In this document: positions 46,358-58,620 of the stretch, piece after piece | Numbering within the stretch: the stretch's first letter is position 1 | Layout of the letters: every line of letters starts with the position of its first letter | Assembly (NCBI GenBank): GCA_037176725.1 | Contig: JAZBRS010000077.1 | Span: 7,378,001-7,442,000 of the forward strand | Direction of reading: 5' to 3' | Length of the DNA: 64,000 nucleotides | From: Posidonia oceanica | Taxonomy: Eukaryota > Streptophyta > Magnoliopsida > Alismatales > Posidoniaceae | The notes under the pieces: model-generated | Database searches by the model: none | Seen by the model: the letters and a program-made list of their open reading frames with translations, nothing else | What the model was told of the DNA's origin: nothing | Made by a program: the position numbers and the translations under genes

Positions 46358-47655
46358 TGCTGACCTAGAGCGCGTGAGAATAGGGCTGCGACGGGTATGC
46401 AAAGGGCGATTCCTAATAGGCGCTATTGTCGCAAAGGCAGATAGCTCAGAAAGGGAATGGTCATGAACAAGGTCGCAACAGGGGTGTCAGAAAGGGACAG
46501 TACTTGAGATCTAGCAAGGGGAACTCGCTTACCGATCACTGCCGACACAAACAAAGACAATCAAGGATTAGAAACTAAAAGACAAATGCAAATGAGTTAA
46601 GTTAGATGGCATGAATGATATGTATGCTTTCTAGTATGCCCCCCTCACCTATCTAGTGTATCCTAGTAGGTGATCTACTTTGGGTATCCCTAGGTGTACG
46701 GGTCACCGACTCTGGTCAGAAAAAAGTAGGCTCCCTATCGAACTCCTAGCCAGATCTGAGGAAATAATAGGGTGGTGCGTTGGTGGCCCTGACCCTACCA
46801 AAGCATGGGCAGTACTCTCCACTACACTGACATGACCCCTGGACAAGGGGGGACAGACCGATTGACTTGGCCCACGCCAGAAGTAGTGGAACAAGAGGTC
46901 AGAACCGTCCTTCGCAGACTAGTAGGTGGACTCAGATGAGAAGAATGCATGCCCTATATGATGCTTATGCAAATGCTTAAAGTTTTTTAACTTGCGCATT
47001 TTATTAACCCAAGGGGGTACAGGATTGTTTGAAGTCTCTAGTTGCTCCTAGAAGTTCTTTTTACTTGCCATTTTTAGTTAACCACAGGGAGAGCAAATAG
47101 TCTCTATTATCCTAGGCATGGCATGTGCAAAAGGGAAGAAAATCAACCAAATATGGCAGGCAAACAACATACAACACAGCAAAAGGCAAGTGCATGGCAT
47201 GTGTGGGTGTTTGTGAGCATGACAATGAAGAAAAAGCATTCATCATGTCAAAAGGCATATATACAGGGCATGTGTGTGTGTAGTGACATAGCAAGTGTGT
47301 AAAAGAAGCATTCATCATTCAAAAAGCATGTATTGTTGCCAAACAAGTATGTAGACATGCATTGTGCAAGAAATAAAGCAATAATGAGCAAGCAAGATAA
47401 AGAAGGTAAAGACAAGTAAGCAGTAAAGCAAATAAGAGCAGAAGCAAGGAAATAAGTAAGTAAACAAGCAATCAGAGCAAGATAGAGCAAAAACCAAGGC
47501 AAAGGAGGTGCAAAACCTAAGCAGAGTAGCCATGAGGCGACTCGCTAGGAGTTTACACAGAAGAGCGGGCAAACCAGGCAAAGGAGGCACAAAAGGCAAA
47601 CAAAGCTGCAAAACAGGCGAGCGAAAAAGCCAGAAGCGAAAGCTGGAGTCTGCTA
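46358..47655 (-). other. Element C untranslated leader
   Basis: Homologous to the leaders of A and B, no gene. The minus strand near 46,570-46,530 has CTAAT, a pyrimidine tract, GTCGGCAG and then CGGTAAGC, as in B. Confidence 0.65.
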
Positions 47656-47673
47656 TCCCTAGTGGAGTCGCCA
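47656..47673 (-). promoter_or_regulatory. Element C primer-binding site (tRNA-Arg type)
   Basis: The minus strand reads TGGCGACTCCACTAGGGA. With one mismatch this is complementary to the plant tRNA-Arg end CCCCAGTGGAGTCG plus CCA, a better fit than A's site. Confidence 0.9.
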
Positions 47674-47674
47674 C

Positions 47675-50600
47675 TGTAGTAATCCCAGTGTTCAGATCGT
47701 CCATGCACATTGCCAAAAGCTCGCGTGCACAGATCGGAATCAGGCTCACTATAAGCAGCTATGTCCGAGGAGGAAGGCCCAACTCGAAAACACTTGAAAC
47801 AGAGGAGAAAAGATAAGAGAAGAAGGAGACAAGACAATTAAGAGTCGCCACCGTGTCTATTATCTGGAGACAAGGAAAACTGGGGAAATGTGTGGATTAA
47901 CACGCAAAACCAAGCAAAGGATGCAATGCAAAGGAAAACAAATGCAAATGAATGCAAATGATATGACTCATGCCTAGGATAAGGGCAATATGGTCATTGC
48001 GGGCCAAAAGACTGGGCAAGGACTCCTGTTACGTACGAGGAAGGTGTTAGGCACCCCCGACACGCCCGAAAATCGGTCTTTCTAGGTTTACGCTCGCAAA
48101 CACAGGGAAATGCAGGTTTGAATGCCTAAGTGCCAATGAATGCCTGAATGGATGCTCAAAGGTGTGCTCTAAGTGATGGGATGCAATGTAGGGAAGTAAA
48201 CGTGCAGTCTAAGCGCTCAGCAACGCTGTCTGTGTTCCGAACCGGTCGAAACCTGGCTCGTGAGAACTCCAGGCAGTAAGCATCACTGCCCTATATGCAA
48301 ATGCAAGTGGAAAAGCAAAACGGTGGTAAAACGAAGCAATGCAGACGACATACAAGAGAAAACAGCATAAAATACGCAAAACAATGCGAGAAACGGGAGC
48401 AGTACGCGAAACGGTGCAAGAAAATAAGATCAGCATGCAAAACAGTGCGAGAAAGCAAAGTAGCATGCAAAACGGTGCAGAAAACAAAGCCAGCAAGCAA
48501 ATCGGTGCAAGAAATAGAAGCAGCATGTGAAACGGTGCAAGAAACAAGAGTGGCACGCAAAATGATGTGAGAAACAAAGTCAGCACGCAAAACGGTGCAA
48601 GAAATAGAAGCGGCACGCGAAACGATGTAAGAAACATGAGCGGCATGCGAAACGATGCGAGAAACAAAGCCAGCATGCAAAATGGTGCGAGAAAACAAGA
48701 TTGACACGTAAAACGGTGCGAGAAACAAAGTGGGCACGCGAAATGGTGCAAGAAACAAGAGTGGCACGCGAAACGGTGCGAGAAACAAGGCCAGCACGCA
48801 AAACGGTGTGAGAAAACAAGATCGGCACTCAAAACGGTGTGAGAAACAAAGCGGGCACGCGAAACGGTGCCAAAAGCAAAGTGGGCATGCAAAATGGTGC
48901 CAAAGCAAGCGAAATAAAACATCGATAAAGCTATGCAGATGTAGATGCAAAAAGGAAGAGCAAGAGAAGCAAAGGGGAGGCAAACAATGCAAGTGTAAGA
49001 ACAAACGCCGCTTAAACACCACGCAATGTAGGTGTGAAGACCTACAAAGGGGAAAGGAAGCAAGTGGAGGGATCACCACAGTCTTGTGACTGTTTCCCAC
49101 CAAAGTGTCCCACGATATGTCTCGCACGCTGCCAAAAGCTCGCGATGTGATCGGATCGTGGAAAAGGGGGAAGGAAATCACAAATAGTTGTGAATCTAGG
49201 GAAAACATAACCCAAAGATTCCAAGAGTACGCGAAAAGGGGAGAGAGAGTTGATAGATAAGAAGAGGGAGTCCTAATCTACATGCTCGAGAAAATAGGAG
49301 GCAAAAACCATGCATGCAATGCAAATGATGTGCAAATGAATACTATGCAGGGGTTCAGATGGACTTACCTTGGAAATCTGAAGCCTGATCTGAGAAATGT
49401 TTGGTCCATGTGGAAGAGCGCTCCACCGGGGTCGTCTAGGTAGCTTGGTTGAGAAGATCCGGTGGCCAGATCAGAAGATATGCTGGCTTCAAGGCAAAAG
49501 GACCAGAACAAGGGAGAAGAATGGATCTAAGTGTAAAGGAGGTCCTAGGGGTATGCAAAACAGGTCCTCCCATGTGAATGGGAGTAAGGAATGCTTAGGT
49601 GTGTGCAAAGATGCCAAACGCAAAGATGCATGGGTGCAAATGCATGCAGGAATGCAAGAAAGGTCCTAAGAATAACTTTTCAGAAAACTTAGGGACTTAT
49701 ATGCAATTTTTGAAAAAGTTGAGGACCTAAATGCAAGAATTTTGAAAATTTAGGGGCTTATGTGCAAGGTTTTTGAAAATTTGGGGGTCTGAGTGCAATT
49801 TTACAAAATGCAGGGTTTAAAATGCAATTTAATAAGGTAAACGTGCATTTAAATAAGTTTTGAAATCATGTGGAGGACTAATGTGCAATTTGAAAACATG
49901 AAGGGGTTGAAATGCAATTTTATAAGGTAAAACTATGATTTTAAATGGTCTGTGAATTAAACAGTGGACTTATGTACAATTTTGAAACTTGAAGGGTCTA
50001 AAATGCAATTTTATAAGAAAAAATGCTGAAAAACATATGCTGTGCTTGCAAATGAAGGACCTATGTGCAATTTTTAAATATGTAGGGGCTAAAATGCAAT
50101 TTTATAAGGAAAAAATGTTGAAAATAGATGCTGTGCATGCAAATGGAGGACCTATGTGCAAAAATCAGAAAACAAGGGGGAAAAATGCAATGCAGTAAGA
50201 AAAGATGGAAAATAAATGCTTAAATCAACAAATCAGAGGACTAAAACGTAAATAAAATAAAAGTGGCTAAAACGAAAATATGCAGGGGCTAAAATGCAAT
50301 TTACTAAGGTAAAATCAGAGTATTAAATGAGATTAACAACTAAAGGACTGAAATGCAAAAATAAAAAGATGCTGGACTGAAAAATAAAGAGCATAAAACT
50401 TACTTGAACTACTGCAGGACTGATAAGTAAATAAAATAAATAGCAGGACTAGAAAATAAATGTGCAGAAACTTAAATGAACTGTAAATGGACTGGAATGT
50501 AAATAAAATAAGTAATTGGGCTGAATGTAAAGAAAAATAAATAAACTGTAACAGCAGAGGACTGAAATGAAAATAAAAAAACATGCTGGGGCTGAACTAA

Positions 50601-53600
50601 AATAAATCTAAAAGGAAAACACAGCAGGAGGACTAACTAGCAATTAAGCAGATTTTTAGGTTTTTTATGCAATTTCATATGATTTAAATTCAAACTTAAA
50701 TGAATCTTAAACGATGGCAGGACTGGAAAGCAAGAAAATAAAAACAGGAGGCAAAAATGCAATACATGGCAAAAATTGCTAACTAAGAGGAAATAAGTGC
50801 ACAGTGAACTCAACGGCCATGGACATTGTAGCAACAGCTACCAGTAGCCATGAACGGAGGAGGAGGGATGCTGGAGCGGCGCTGATGCGGCGGCGGCCTT
50901 CATCGGAGCTGTGCGGAGGTCAGTGCAGCATCGGGGGGCTGTGACATGGTCTGAGGCAGGTCAGAGAGGATGACAGAGGTCTGCAGACCTACTCGGAGGC
51001 AGAGCAGACGATCGGCGCGTCGGGGAAGCGATCTGAAGGCATGGTCGCGCTCCTGGAGTCCGTGCGGTCCTTGGGCAACGATCGGAGCAGCGTTCTATTG
51101 ACTAGAGCGGCGGGTCTGATCCAGAGCTCGCTGGAGAAGATGAAGGAGCAGCGGCGTTGACTCGGCAGCAGAGGAGGGGAAACCCTAGTCTAAAGGCCGG
51201 AAAAGCATGCTAGAACGAAAACTAACCTAAAGGGAAGAAGCAGTACCTGTTTCCGTGGCTGAGAAGTCCCCCCGATGTGGGTTGATTTTGCAGAAGGCAG
51301 TGAGCTTGGTCCGGCTGCTACGAGCGTCTCTGGTGGGCTACGATTGTCTGGATCTTCTCAGTGCGTTGCTCCGGAGCTTGCTGAGTGCTTGGAACGAAGC
51401 ATTGCAAACCGGAGCGAAGGACGGAAGTTTTGGGTGCTGCAGGAGCAGCCGGAGGTGGGGAAGGGTGTCCACTACCCTCTGGCTCAATTGGAAGGTGCCG
51501 GCGACTTGCTGGAGGTTGGGTGAAGGTTCCTGGATGCTAGGAAGGGCTGGTGGAGGGCTGGAGAAGGAGATTGGGATTGGTCAGATTTTCTAGCAGAATT
51601 AGGTGTATGTGTTTGAAGTGGAGGGCTTGGCCTGTGGTGGGGGTGAAGGCTAAAGGCTTGGTATTCTGAGAAGGTGATGTTCAGGGGAGTTGGATGCTGG
51701 AGTATGGGGAAGTTTAATGGGTTGTGGAGTTGGGAATTTTGGAAGGTGGAGGTGTTGGGTTCTGCTGCGGATTTTGGGTGATTGGAGGGTGGTTTCTGAG
51801 ATGGTTTTGGCTGTGGAATGGAGGGTTGAAATGCTGGGATTCTGGATGAGATTGGGTGAGGAAATGGGAATGATCTGCTGGCAGTTGGAGGCTGGTTTCA
51901 AGTGGAAAGGAAGGAGGAGGAAAGTGTCTGAATTTTTGCAAGGCAGAGGAGGAGGATTGGGGCTCTCAGGTGCTCTGGATGCTCTTTCTCTCAGGACGAC
52001 AAAAGGGCCGTGAAGGAGGAGAAAAGGTGAGGTTTTTATCAGGGCTGGAGGAAAGAAACGAGCGCACAGTGGATTTGAATTCCAGCGGTGCGAGGCTGCT
52101 GCTTGCAGAGGGAGGACAACTGGAGGCGATGGGCAATTAATGCCCCCCGGGAGATCTGCTGAGAGCTGAGAGAGGAAGGAGGCTGAGCTGGGCTGAGGTG
52201 ACCGAGAGGGAAGGAGGAAATTGAATTCAAAGAGGAGAGGGAGATGGTTGGCGCAGGAAGAAGAGGAAGCTAAGGAAGAAGAGGAAGAAGGAGGGAAGAA
52301 GAGGAGAAGGCTGGCGTGGGCTGGGCCTGCGCACGGAAAATAAAAGAAAAAAAGAAAGAGGGAAGGAGGGGAAGAGTTGGGCCAGACCAAAAGAAGGAAA
52401 GAAGAAATAGAAAAGAAAGGAGGAAAGGAAGAAAAAGAAAGGAAGAAGAGAAAGAAGAAGAAAATTAAAATAAAAATAAAAATAAAAAAGTTTTGAAAAT
52501 GTTTTTAGAGTAGTTGTGTTTAAATTAGGATTTTAGATTAGGTTTTTAATGGTTGTTTTTAATTGGTTAATTAGGATTAGGAAGAGTTTTAATGTTTGAT
52601 TAGGATTTCAAGTTTTCTTTTAATTGTTTTCTTGATTTTGTTTTTAAATGTTTGTTAAAATTTTTTTTAATTGTTTTTAGTTAAGTTCTTCTTGTTAGGT
52701 TGGGATTTTTAGTTAGGATTTTTTAATGGATTGTTCTTAAATTAATTAGGGTGAGTTTTAGATTTTTTGATTTTAGTCTTTTCCTTAAGTCTTCTTTGAT
52801 TTGTTTTTGATTTTGTTTGTTAAGTTCTTTTAACATTTTTTAGTTAGGTTTTTTCTTGTTAAGTTTTTTAATTAAGTGTCTTTAGATTGTTTCAAGTTTT
52901 TGATTGTTTCTTTTTTCTTTTTAATTAAGTTCTTAAATTGTTTTTTTAGATTTGTTAAGTTAGGTTTTCCCTTAATTATTTGTCTTAGTGTTTTTTTAAT
53001 TGTTTTCTTCTTTTTTAGGATTTGTTTTTGGTCATTTTTAATAGAGTTTTTACTTTTGGTTTGTTTTGAGTATATTTTGGTTTTTGCTTGATTTTATAGC
53101 ATTTTCTTTTTGTTTGTTTTGTATTTTTTAGCTTGCATTCTTAGTTTTTAGTTTTAATAGGATTTAGTTAGATTTTTTTTAATTGTTCGTTTAAGTTTTT
53201 TAATTATTTCTTTTTCGGATTTTGATTAGTTTTTCTTTTGTTTTTGGAGTTATAAAGGGTTTTAAAGGTTTTTTGAGGGTTTAGTGGAAGAAAGGAAAAG
53301 AAAAGAAAGAGAAAGGAGAAAAGGGAAAAATAGGGGAGTAAAGAAGAAAAGGGGAGTGGAAGGAAAGTAAATATTAAAAAATCAAGGAATAAGCTAAAAA
53401 TAAAATGAAAATGTAAATAAGATACAGAAGAGATAGATGCATAGGGTAGGCCTACAGCCAGGCAAGAAGAAGAGAGAGAAGGGAGTGAAAAGAAGGAGAA
53501 TAATCAGGAGAGAGAGAGGAGAGAGAAAAGAATAATCTAGGAGAGAGAAAAGGATAATTTGAAGAAAAGAAGGGGTTAGAGGTTTAGAAAAGAGGTGAAA

Positions 53601-53970
53601 ATTGAGGAGTGTGTAGCCTAGGGTCACTAGTGTTGGACCTAGGGTTTGGGTTTGGATTTGGGAAGGTTTTGGAAGGGTTTTGAGGTGTTGAGAAAGGGTA
53701 GTTCTACCTAGGTTTTCTAGGGTTTTTGGGAGTGGTTTTGGTTTGAAATTTTTAAGAGTTTTTGGTAGGTTTGTTAAGTTGGGGATGGTGAGTTTTCCTT
53801 TGGTTTTTGGGTAGTTTTTGGGCTTGCGAAAGAGGTGTGATTCTAGGTTAAGTTTGGGCTTGTTTTGAAGAGAAGGATGAAAAGGAATGTGTAGGTTTAG
53901 ACCTAGATTTGGATCCAAATGCCACCAGATGATTCCAATTGATTCAGCCTGTCAAAATGGGGTGTCAACA
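47675..53970 (-). repeat. Element C 5' LTR (6,296 bp)
   Basis: On the minus strand it starts TGTTGACACC at 53970 and ends CTACA at 47675. It is collinear with B's LTR but clearly diverged from it, including its own version of the 30-bp array (48,370-48,900) and of the ATGCAATTTT repeats (49,680-50,320). Purine-rich low complexity fills about 52,180-52,480. Confidence 0.93.
48370..48900 (-). repeat. LTR minisatellite of about 30 bp (element C)
   Basis: About 17 units such as CAGCACGCAAAACGGTGCGA plus GAAACAAAG. It carries the same GCAC...GTGC core as in A and B, but the flanking part of the unit differs (GAGAAA in place of CCAAAA), so the arrays were homogenised separately. Confidence 0.9.
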
Positions 53971-54480
53971 GCGTGTTAGCGGGAGGTTGTGGCAGGTATG
54001 GAGTTGCATATGGTGGAGTTGGGTGGATATAAGGGTAGGTGGGCGTCGTGTAGTATGGTGGATAGAGGCCTTGGTTAGGGAAGGTAGGGTTAGGTGTGGC
54101 GTGCGTGTAAACGGGCGTATGGAATAGGTGGTTGTGGTGTTCTTGGAGGGTGGAGGTTTGTGGATTTGTGTGCGTGAAATGTTGTTGTTGAGCCAAGGAT
54201 TACCGGACCTCATAGGTCTCCTCCTCAATTGGGTAGGAAGTAGTCACAACGAGAGGCACAACGTTAGAAGTTGCCTCGGGACGTGTGAACTCGGGTGGGA
54301 TGTCTTTTGTTCAGGACTGATCCGCCTCCCCTCCTTCTTCATTTGTATCAGTGTGGTAATCAAAGAGGATGGAGGCGTGTGGGAATTTTCACCAGCCGGT
54401 GACTAGTGAGAAGCCAGGGGTTCCTGGCCCTTCCATTTGTGAGGCTGAGCCTTTGAAGAAAGACCCATCCAGGCCTTGGC
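53971..54480 (-). pseudogene. Element E gag-like ORF remnant
   Basis: One minus-strand frame reads FDYHTDTNEEGGEADQS, stop, TKDIPPEFTRPEATSNVV, then SYPIEEETYEVR, stop, SLAQQQHFTHTNPQT and a Tyr/Pro/Thr-rich stretch (YPPYYTTPTYPYIHPTPPYA) that is broken by C's LTR at PPANT. Two stops interrupt it. I recognise no domain. The acidic head and Pro/Tyr-rich tail suit a retrotransposon Gag N-terminus, and its place downstream of an LTR-like region supports that, but it could be a different gene fragment. Confidence 0.45.
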
Positions 54481-54524
54481 CTTGCTATGCCATGGAGGTA
54501 GAGGTAGTGCTCATGCGCTCCATT

Positions 54525-54655
54525 GTTCTTTGTACTTTCTTTTTTTTTCTTTTTTCTTTTTTTTTCTTCTTTCTCTTTTTTTCTTTTCTTTTGTCTTTTT
54601 TTTTGTTTCTCTTTTTTTCTTTTCTTCTTTTTTTTTGCTTTTGCTTTTCTAGACT
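54525..54655. repeat. Polypyrimidine tract
   Basis: About 130 bases of almost pure T with scattered C. Low complexity and prone to unusual DNA structure. The minus strand equivalent is an A/G tract. Confidence 0.9.
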
Positions 54656-55935
54656 ATTACAGGAGATAAAAAAAGAAATTACAGACTTGAGGAACACTAA
54701 TTAATACAGACTCGATAGAATTTGAAGAAAAATTAACAGAAATTGAAACAGTCTGTGCTTATAGCCCTATGATTAGTAGTATGCCTAATCCCTGCAAACA
54801 ATGCACTGAATCGTAATTCCCTGCTAGTTGCCTGTTTTACAGGCGGCCTGACACATCGTCGATTTCACCGATGGCTCAGTGAGGCACCTCCTGAACTGGC
54901 GACTGTGTCCCTGGTTCAGTCAGCAAACCGGGTCTGTCTTGGCCAGACCACACAACAGTCAAGAAGGAAAACGAGAGCAGGTTTCAAACAATGCGTTGCT
55001 TTTACTTGTTTAGGTGTTTAATTAATGGATTGATTAATTAAACCTGCATGGGTCACAAGCAATTGGGATTGGTTGGCTTTAAGGTACTCCTCCTTGACCT
55101 TCGCTAGGGTCCACCAAGAGGGGCCTAGATGGGGGGCTTGTCTCTCTAAAGAGGGACCCTTCACCTAAGATTCTGTCCTTAGGCTCGGCACTTAACAAAC
55201 CATAAAGCAATAAACAAACACAAAGTACTAAGGTGTAAAGTATCTACCAAGTTTCACTATTAGCTCAGAGAGAGAGAGAAGCCAATAACAATATTTGGGA
55301 CACCTTGAGATCTTGATCTAACTATTGCAGCTAACACTGAGTATGGGAGAGCGACTTGCACTGGCCCGGGTTCGCTCAGGTTAACTGTTCTAGCTAGAGG
55401 AAGACTTCCTCAAGGGACTTCCACTTTAATACTAAACAATTAGTTTCCACCTTATGGGTGGACACAAGCAAAGCTAAAAACTGTTAAAAAAGCTAGAATA
55501 CAGTGGACATGGGAAGTTGTTTTTAATTTTTAGTGCTACTACAGATCTAAAAACACAACACAAAATACAAGAAAAAACCAAGAGGTCTGCAGTAAAAAAA
55601 CCGGGCTGAGGGAGGCGCCTGCTTAAACGGCATCTCTTTCAGTCACCCTCTGGAAGAGCGGTTCAAACAGACGCTGCCAGGACTGGTGGCTCACAGCGTA
55701 GTCTCCTAACCTCAGTAACATAGCCCCAACTGTTGGAGCTTGGGATTTTACTGACGTCAGAAACAGAAGGAGAGAAAAAACGAAAAAGGTTCGGGGTGAA
55801 AACCTAAGTGCACGATTATCCGAACCTAAAAAACTACTCCTAAATCTATGAGGATAATGGAAAGAAAGGAAGGAACTGACTCACGTAGCACGGGGGTTGG
55901 CTAAAGCCGAGTCCCACCGTGATCACCACTTAATT
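54656..55935 (-). other. Element E leader region
   Basis: No gene is seen on either strand. Close to the LTR end the minus strand shows TGGTGATCACGGTGGGAC (about 55,911-55,928), a candidate primer-binding site seven bases from CTACA; I cannot match it to a tRNA. It includes the palindrome GGTGATCACC in part. Confidence 0.35.
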
Positions 55936-56576
55936 TGTAGATGTGGAATTCAGGGGGGTGTTTAAGGAGATGTCAGCGCTTCCACGACGTCGACTGCCTT
56001 TATTGTGATCGCCACTCGTCTCTAGGCAGACAAGACACTTGGGGAGAGATTATGATGATGCGGATCCTCAGACCACTAGATCGATGGCAGGATGTCGTCA
56101 AGCGGCTTCCTCGTGCTGCGTGAGTTCCTTCCTTTCCTTCAAAACAAAATGACATAGATTAGCTTTGATGTAGTATCAGTAACAGAGGTGAATGAAACGA
56201 CATGACTAAAAGGAAATAAATACTGACTAGGGGTTGTTCCTCGTATGCATATGCTATGATCCTATGCTAAGGAATGTAAAGAGATGTAGTAAGAAACTAG
56301 ATTGGAAGAAGATACTCCCTTTCACCCTTATGCTGTGTGCAATGAGGTTGGAAGGAAGCACGATCGGAGCTCCAGCATAGCTGAGGATTCCCAGATTGGA
56401 GGTAGAAGCTCAGGTTGGTAGCCTATTGGGGAGAGGAGATAGTGTTTCTGGATTGGAAAAACTAGCTCTCTGAAGCTAGCTCACAACTGACAGGGCTCTG
56501 TCTCTTTTGGAAGTTCCTCTCTGGGGGGATTTCTCTTTCTAAAATTCCGACCCTCAAACCACCAGCCTAGGGGGTC

Positions 56577-56584
56577 TATTTATA
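56577..56584 (-). promoter_or_regulatory. TATA box on the minus strand (TATAAATA)
   Basis: The minus strand reads GTCTATAAATAGACC, a strong plant TATA box. It would start transcription near 56,545, leftward into the element E leader and gag-like ORF. Degenerate repeats lie just upstream (56,640-57,120). Confidence 0.6.
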
Positions 56585-56639
56585 GACTCTAGGGGTGTAG
56601 GGACGGTTGGAGTTCAGAAAATTCTAGAAAAATGGCAGT

Positions 56640-57120
56640 TAGTTTGAGTCGCTGGTTGGAGTGGCGCCTAAACCTAGCAACCGCTTGGTCAAAGTGTGGG
56701 ATGACCTGAGAACGAGGCCACGACTTTTAGTCGCCGCATGAGCTAGCGCCTAACGGTCGAGGGGGGAGTGGGAAATAACTGTGGGAAAGCGGTTCGAAAG
56801 GAGCCACGATCGCTAGTCGCCGCATTGACTGACGCCTGACGGTCAAAGATTGTGGGAAGACCGAGGCGGTTCCACGACCGTTCAGTCGCCTGATGAGCTA
56901 GCACTTGAGAGTTGAGGGGTAGCGGGGAGCAACCGCTACCCACGATTGCCCAGTCACCTTTCCAGTTGACATCCACATGGGTCGCCTCGTGAGATGGCTT
57001 CTGACTGAGCCGCCTCCTCGGATGGCTGCTAGTGTAGTCGGCTGGGAAATAGGCGACAGTGGTAGTCGCTGCCTTAGGTGGCTACTATGTGAGTCGCCTC
57101 CCCAAGTGGCTACTAACTTG
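56640..57120 (-). repeat. Degenerate AGTCGCC repeats upstream of the TATA box
   Basis: Units of about 70-85 bp: AGTCGCCGCATGAGCTAGCG at 56,733, AGTCGCCGCATTGACTGACG at 56,814, AGTCGCCTGATGAGCTAGCA at 56,883, each followed by CT(A/G)A-type and GGTC-like blocks. Looser GTCGCC...GGCTNCT units run to 57,115. Their position just upstream of a TATA box resembles enhancer repeats in the U3 part of an LTR. Confidence 0.65.
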
Positions 57121-57479
57121 CCTAGGTTGTTTTTAGCTCTTTCCTAGGTTTTTGCCAGAGGAAACAAGATGGGAGGCTGGGAAACTATAGATAGCCTATG
57201 AAATCAAGGAAGCATCTCTGTTAACTCAACTCTAATTTTAAATCTGAGTTGAAGTGAAGGATACCCAGGGTACTTGGACTTGTCACAAGCCCGAGCAAGT
57301 TAGCTCTGCCACAGCCAACAACCTGAGTCTAGGTAGAGTCTAGTGATGCTTTAAAGAAGTTGAGGAGTATCTGGAAGATGTGCTATCAAACTTAGGCATG
57401 AGATTTGGGGCGCCTCAAGGTTTCTACCCTCAAAAGAACTCTAAAAAATGCGAAAATAGGATATCTACAGTGTCCAACA

Positions 57480-58617
57480 CCCTGCAATGTTTAAATCCAG
57501 TTCTATGCTTGCATCTTGCTCTAGAATCATTTCTGATTTGTTGCCTTGACTGCCTAGCATGATCTGCATATTTGCCATAGCTTTGCTGCATTTGCATTGC
57601 ATTCATACATCTAGAATGCATGGTTTTCAGTTGCATGTTTTCTACTGTCTGCCTTCTGTCTGTGTTGGATGCCCTCTGGCCCTACGTCCAACATTGGACG
57701 CAAGTCATAGCTGCATCCAACACTTACAGTTGGCTGAACTCAGTTTTTAAGCGCCGATTTGATTTCACTTGCCACTTTCCACATTTTATCGCTTTCGACA
57801 CATGCTGTGACACCTGTGCATGCTGCTAGTCCTCCGTTTTCGTTTTGTGCCTTGCATCGCCTATTTTCCCATGGCTTTTCCACCCTTGCTTTCTTTCTCC
57901 TTTGCATGTCGCTTGCATCATGTGGTTTTACCCAGTTTATCGAATCCGTTTCCTTTCCCCTTTGCTTGTTTTACGCTTGCATCGTGTGGTTTTACTTGGC
58001 TTTTCCGCCCTTGTTTGCTTTCTCCTCTGCATGTCGACTTGCATTGCATGGTTTTATCGGCATTTTGTTTTATCGCCTGCATTTGCATTAGGACAGTGAT
58101 GCTTACTGCTTGGAGCTCTCAAGAACCAGGGTTCGCCCAGTTCGGAACAGAGGCAACACTGCTGAGAACATAGGCTGCACGTTTAATTTCCCAAGCATGG
58201 CATTCATGGCATTTAGGCATTAAAGCATTCATAGCATGGCATAGCATTCATCGCCCCTAGGCGTACAGTTAAAGGCAATCATTGCCGAAATTCCTACAAA
58301 TGCAAACGATCAGCCAAGAAAGACTGATTCCTTGGGCATGTCGGGGGTGCCTAACACCTTCCCCGCACGTAACAGGAGTCCTTACCCTTTCTCTGGCCTA
58401 CAGTGACCATTTTGCCCTCGTCCTTGGCACGCATCTTACATCTTGCATAGCATTGCATTCATCTGCATGTTTTCTATGCTTTTCCCTGGTTTTCCTCGTC
58501 TTCCCGATAATAGACTAGGTGGTGACTCTATTTTTGTCTTATCTTTGCTTTCCTTCTTCGCGTCGCTATCTGTGAAGTACCTCCTCTCGTTCGGACCCCC
58601 TCCGGTCCGGATCAGGC
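57480..58617 (+). repeat. Element D LTR remnant
   Basis: Homologous to the last third of Ogre LTRs here: the CATTGCATGGTTTT block, GTGATGCTTACTG, TTCGCCCAGTTCGGAACAGA, GGGGGTGCCTAACACCTTCC and the PBS-like TGGTGACTCT (58,520). It lacks the CTACA end and the primer site; the spacer of pol follows directly in GGCGTTCACACCTACTATGT. Confidence 0.85.
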
Positions 58618-58620
58618 GGA

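Larger units (their letters stand above)
37807..53970 (-). mobile_element. Element C: Ogre/Tat-like retrotransposon, 3' end outside the window
   Basis: On the minus strand it holds a 5' LTR (53970-47675), primer site, leader, gag, protease, spacer, an integrase with RT and RNase H deleted, and a 3' palindrome array that is cut at 37807 by element B. It is inserted at 53970/53971 into a gag-like ORF of element E; the flanking GCGTG (53971-53975) is the predicted target duplication. Confidence 0.9.
53971..57479 (-). mobile_element. Element E: putative LTR retrotransposon of unknown lineage, 5' part
   Basis: On the minus strand it has a candidate LTR (57479-55936) starting TGTTGGACAC and ending CATCTACA, a TATA box inside it, a leader, and a gag-like ORF remnant cut by element C at 53971. 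The right edge abuts sequence homologous to Ogre LTRs (element D). I saw no RT or integrase, which would lie beyond C outside the window, so the lineage is not assignable. Confidence 0.55.
55936..57479 (-). repeat. Element E candidate 5' LTR (1,544 bp)
   Basis: Limits are inferred from the TG...CA ends on the minus strand (TGTTGGACACTG at 57479, CATCTACA at 55936), from the abrupt change to Ogre-LTR homology at 57480, and from an internal TATA box with upstream tandem repeats. A second copy is not in the window, so the call rests on structure only. Confidence 0.5.

Noticed and set aside
54485..54697. Lys-rich ORF
   Set aside because: It is the reverse read of a polypyrimidine tract.
57620..58173. 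Overlapping ORFs upstream of element D's pol
   Set aside because: They lie in the LTR remnant of D, in three overlapping frames, and match non-coding LTR sequence of A.
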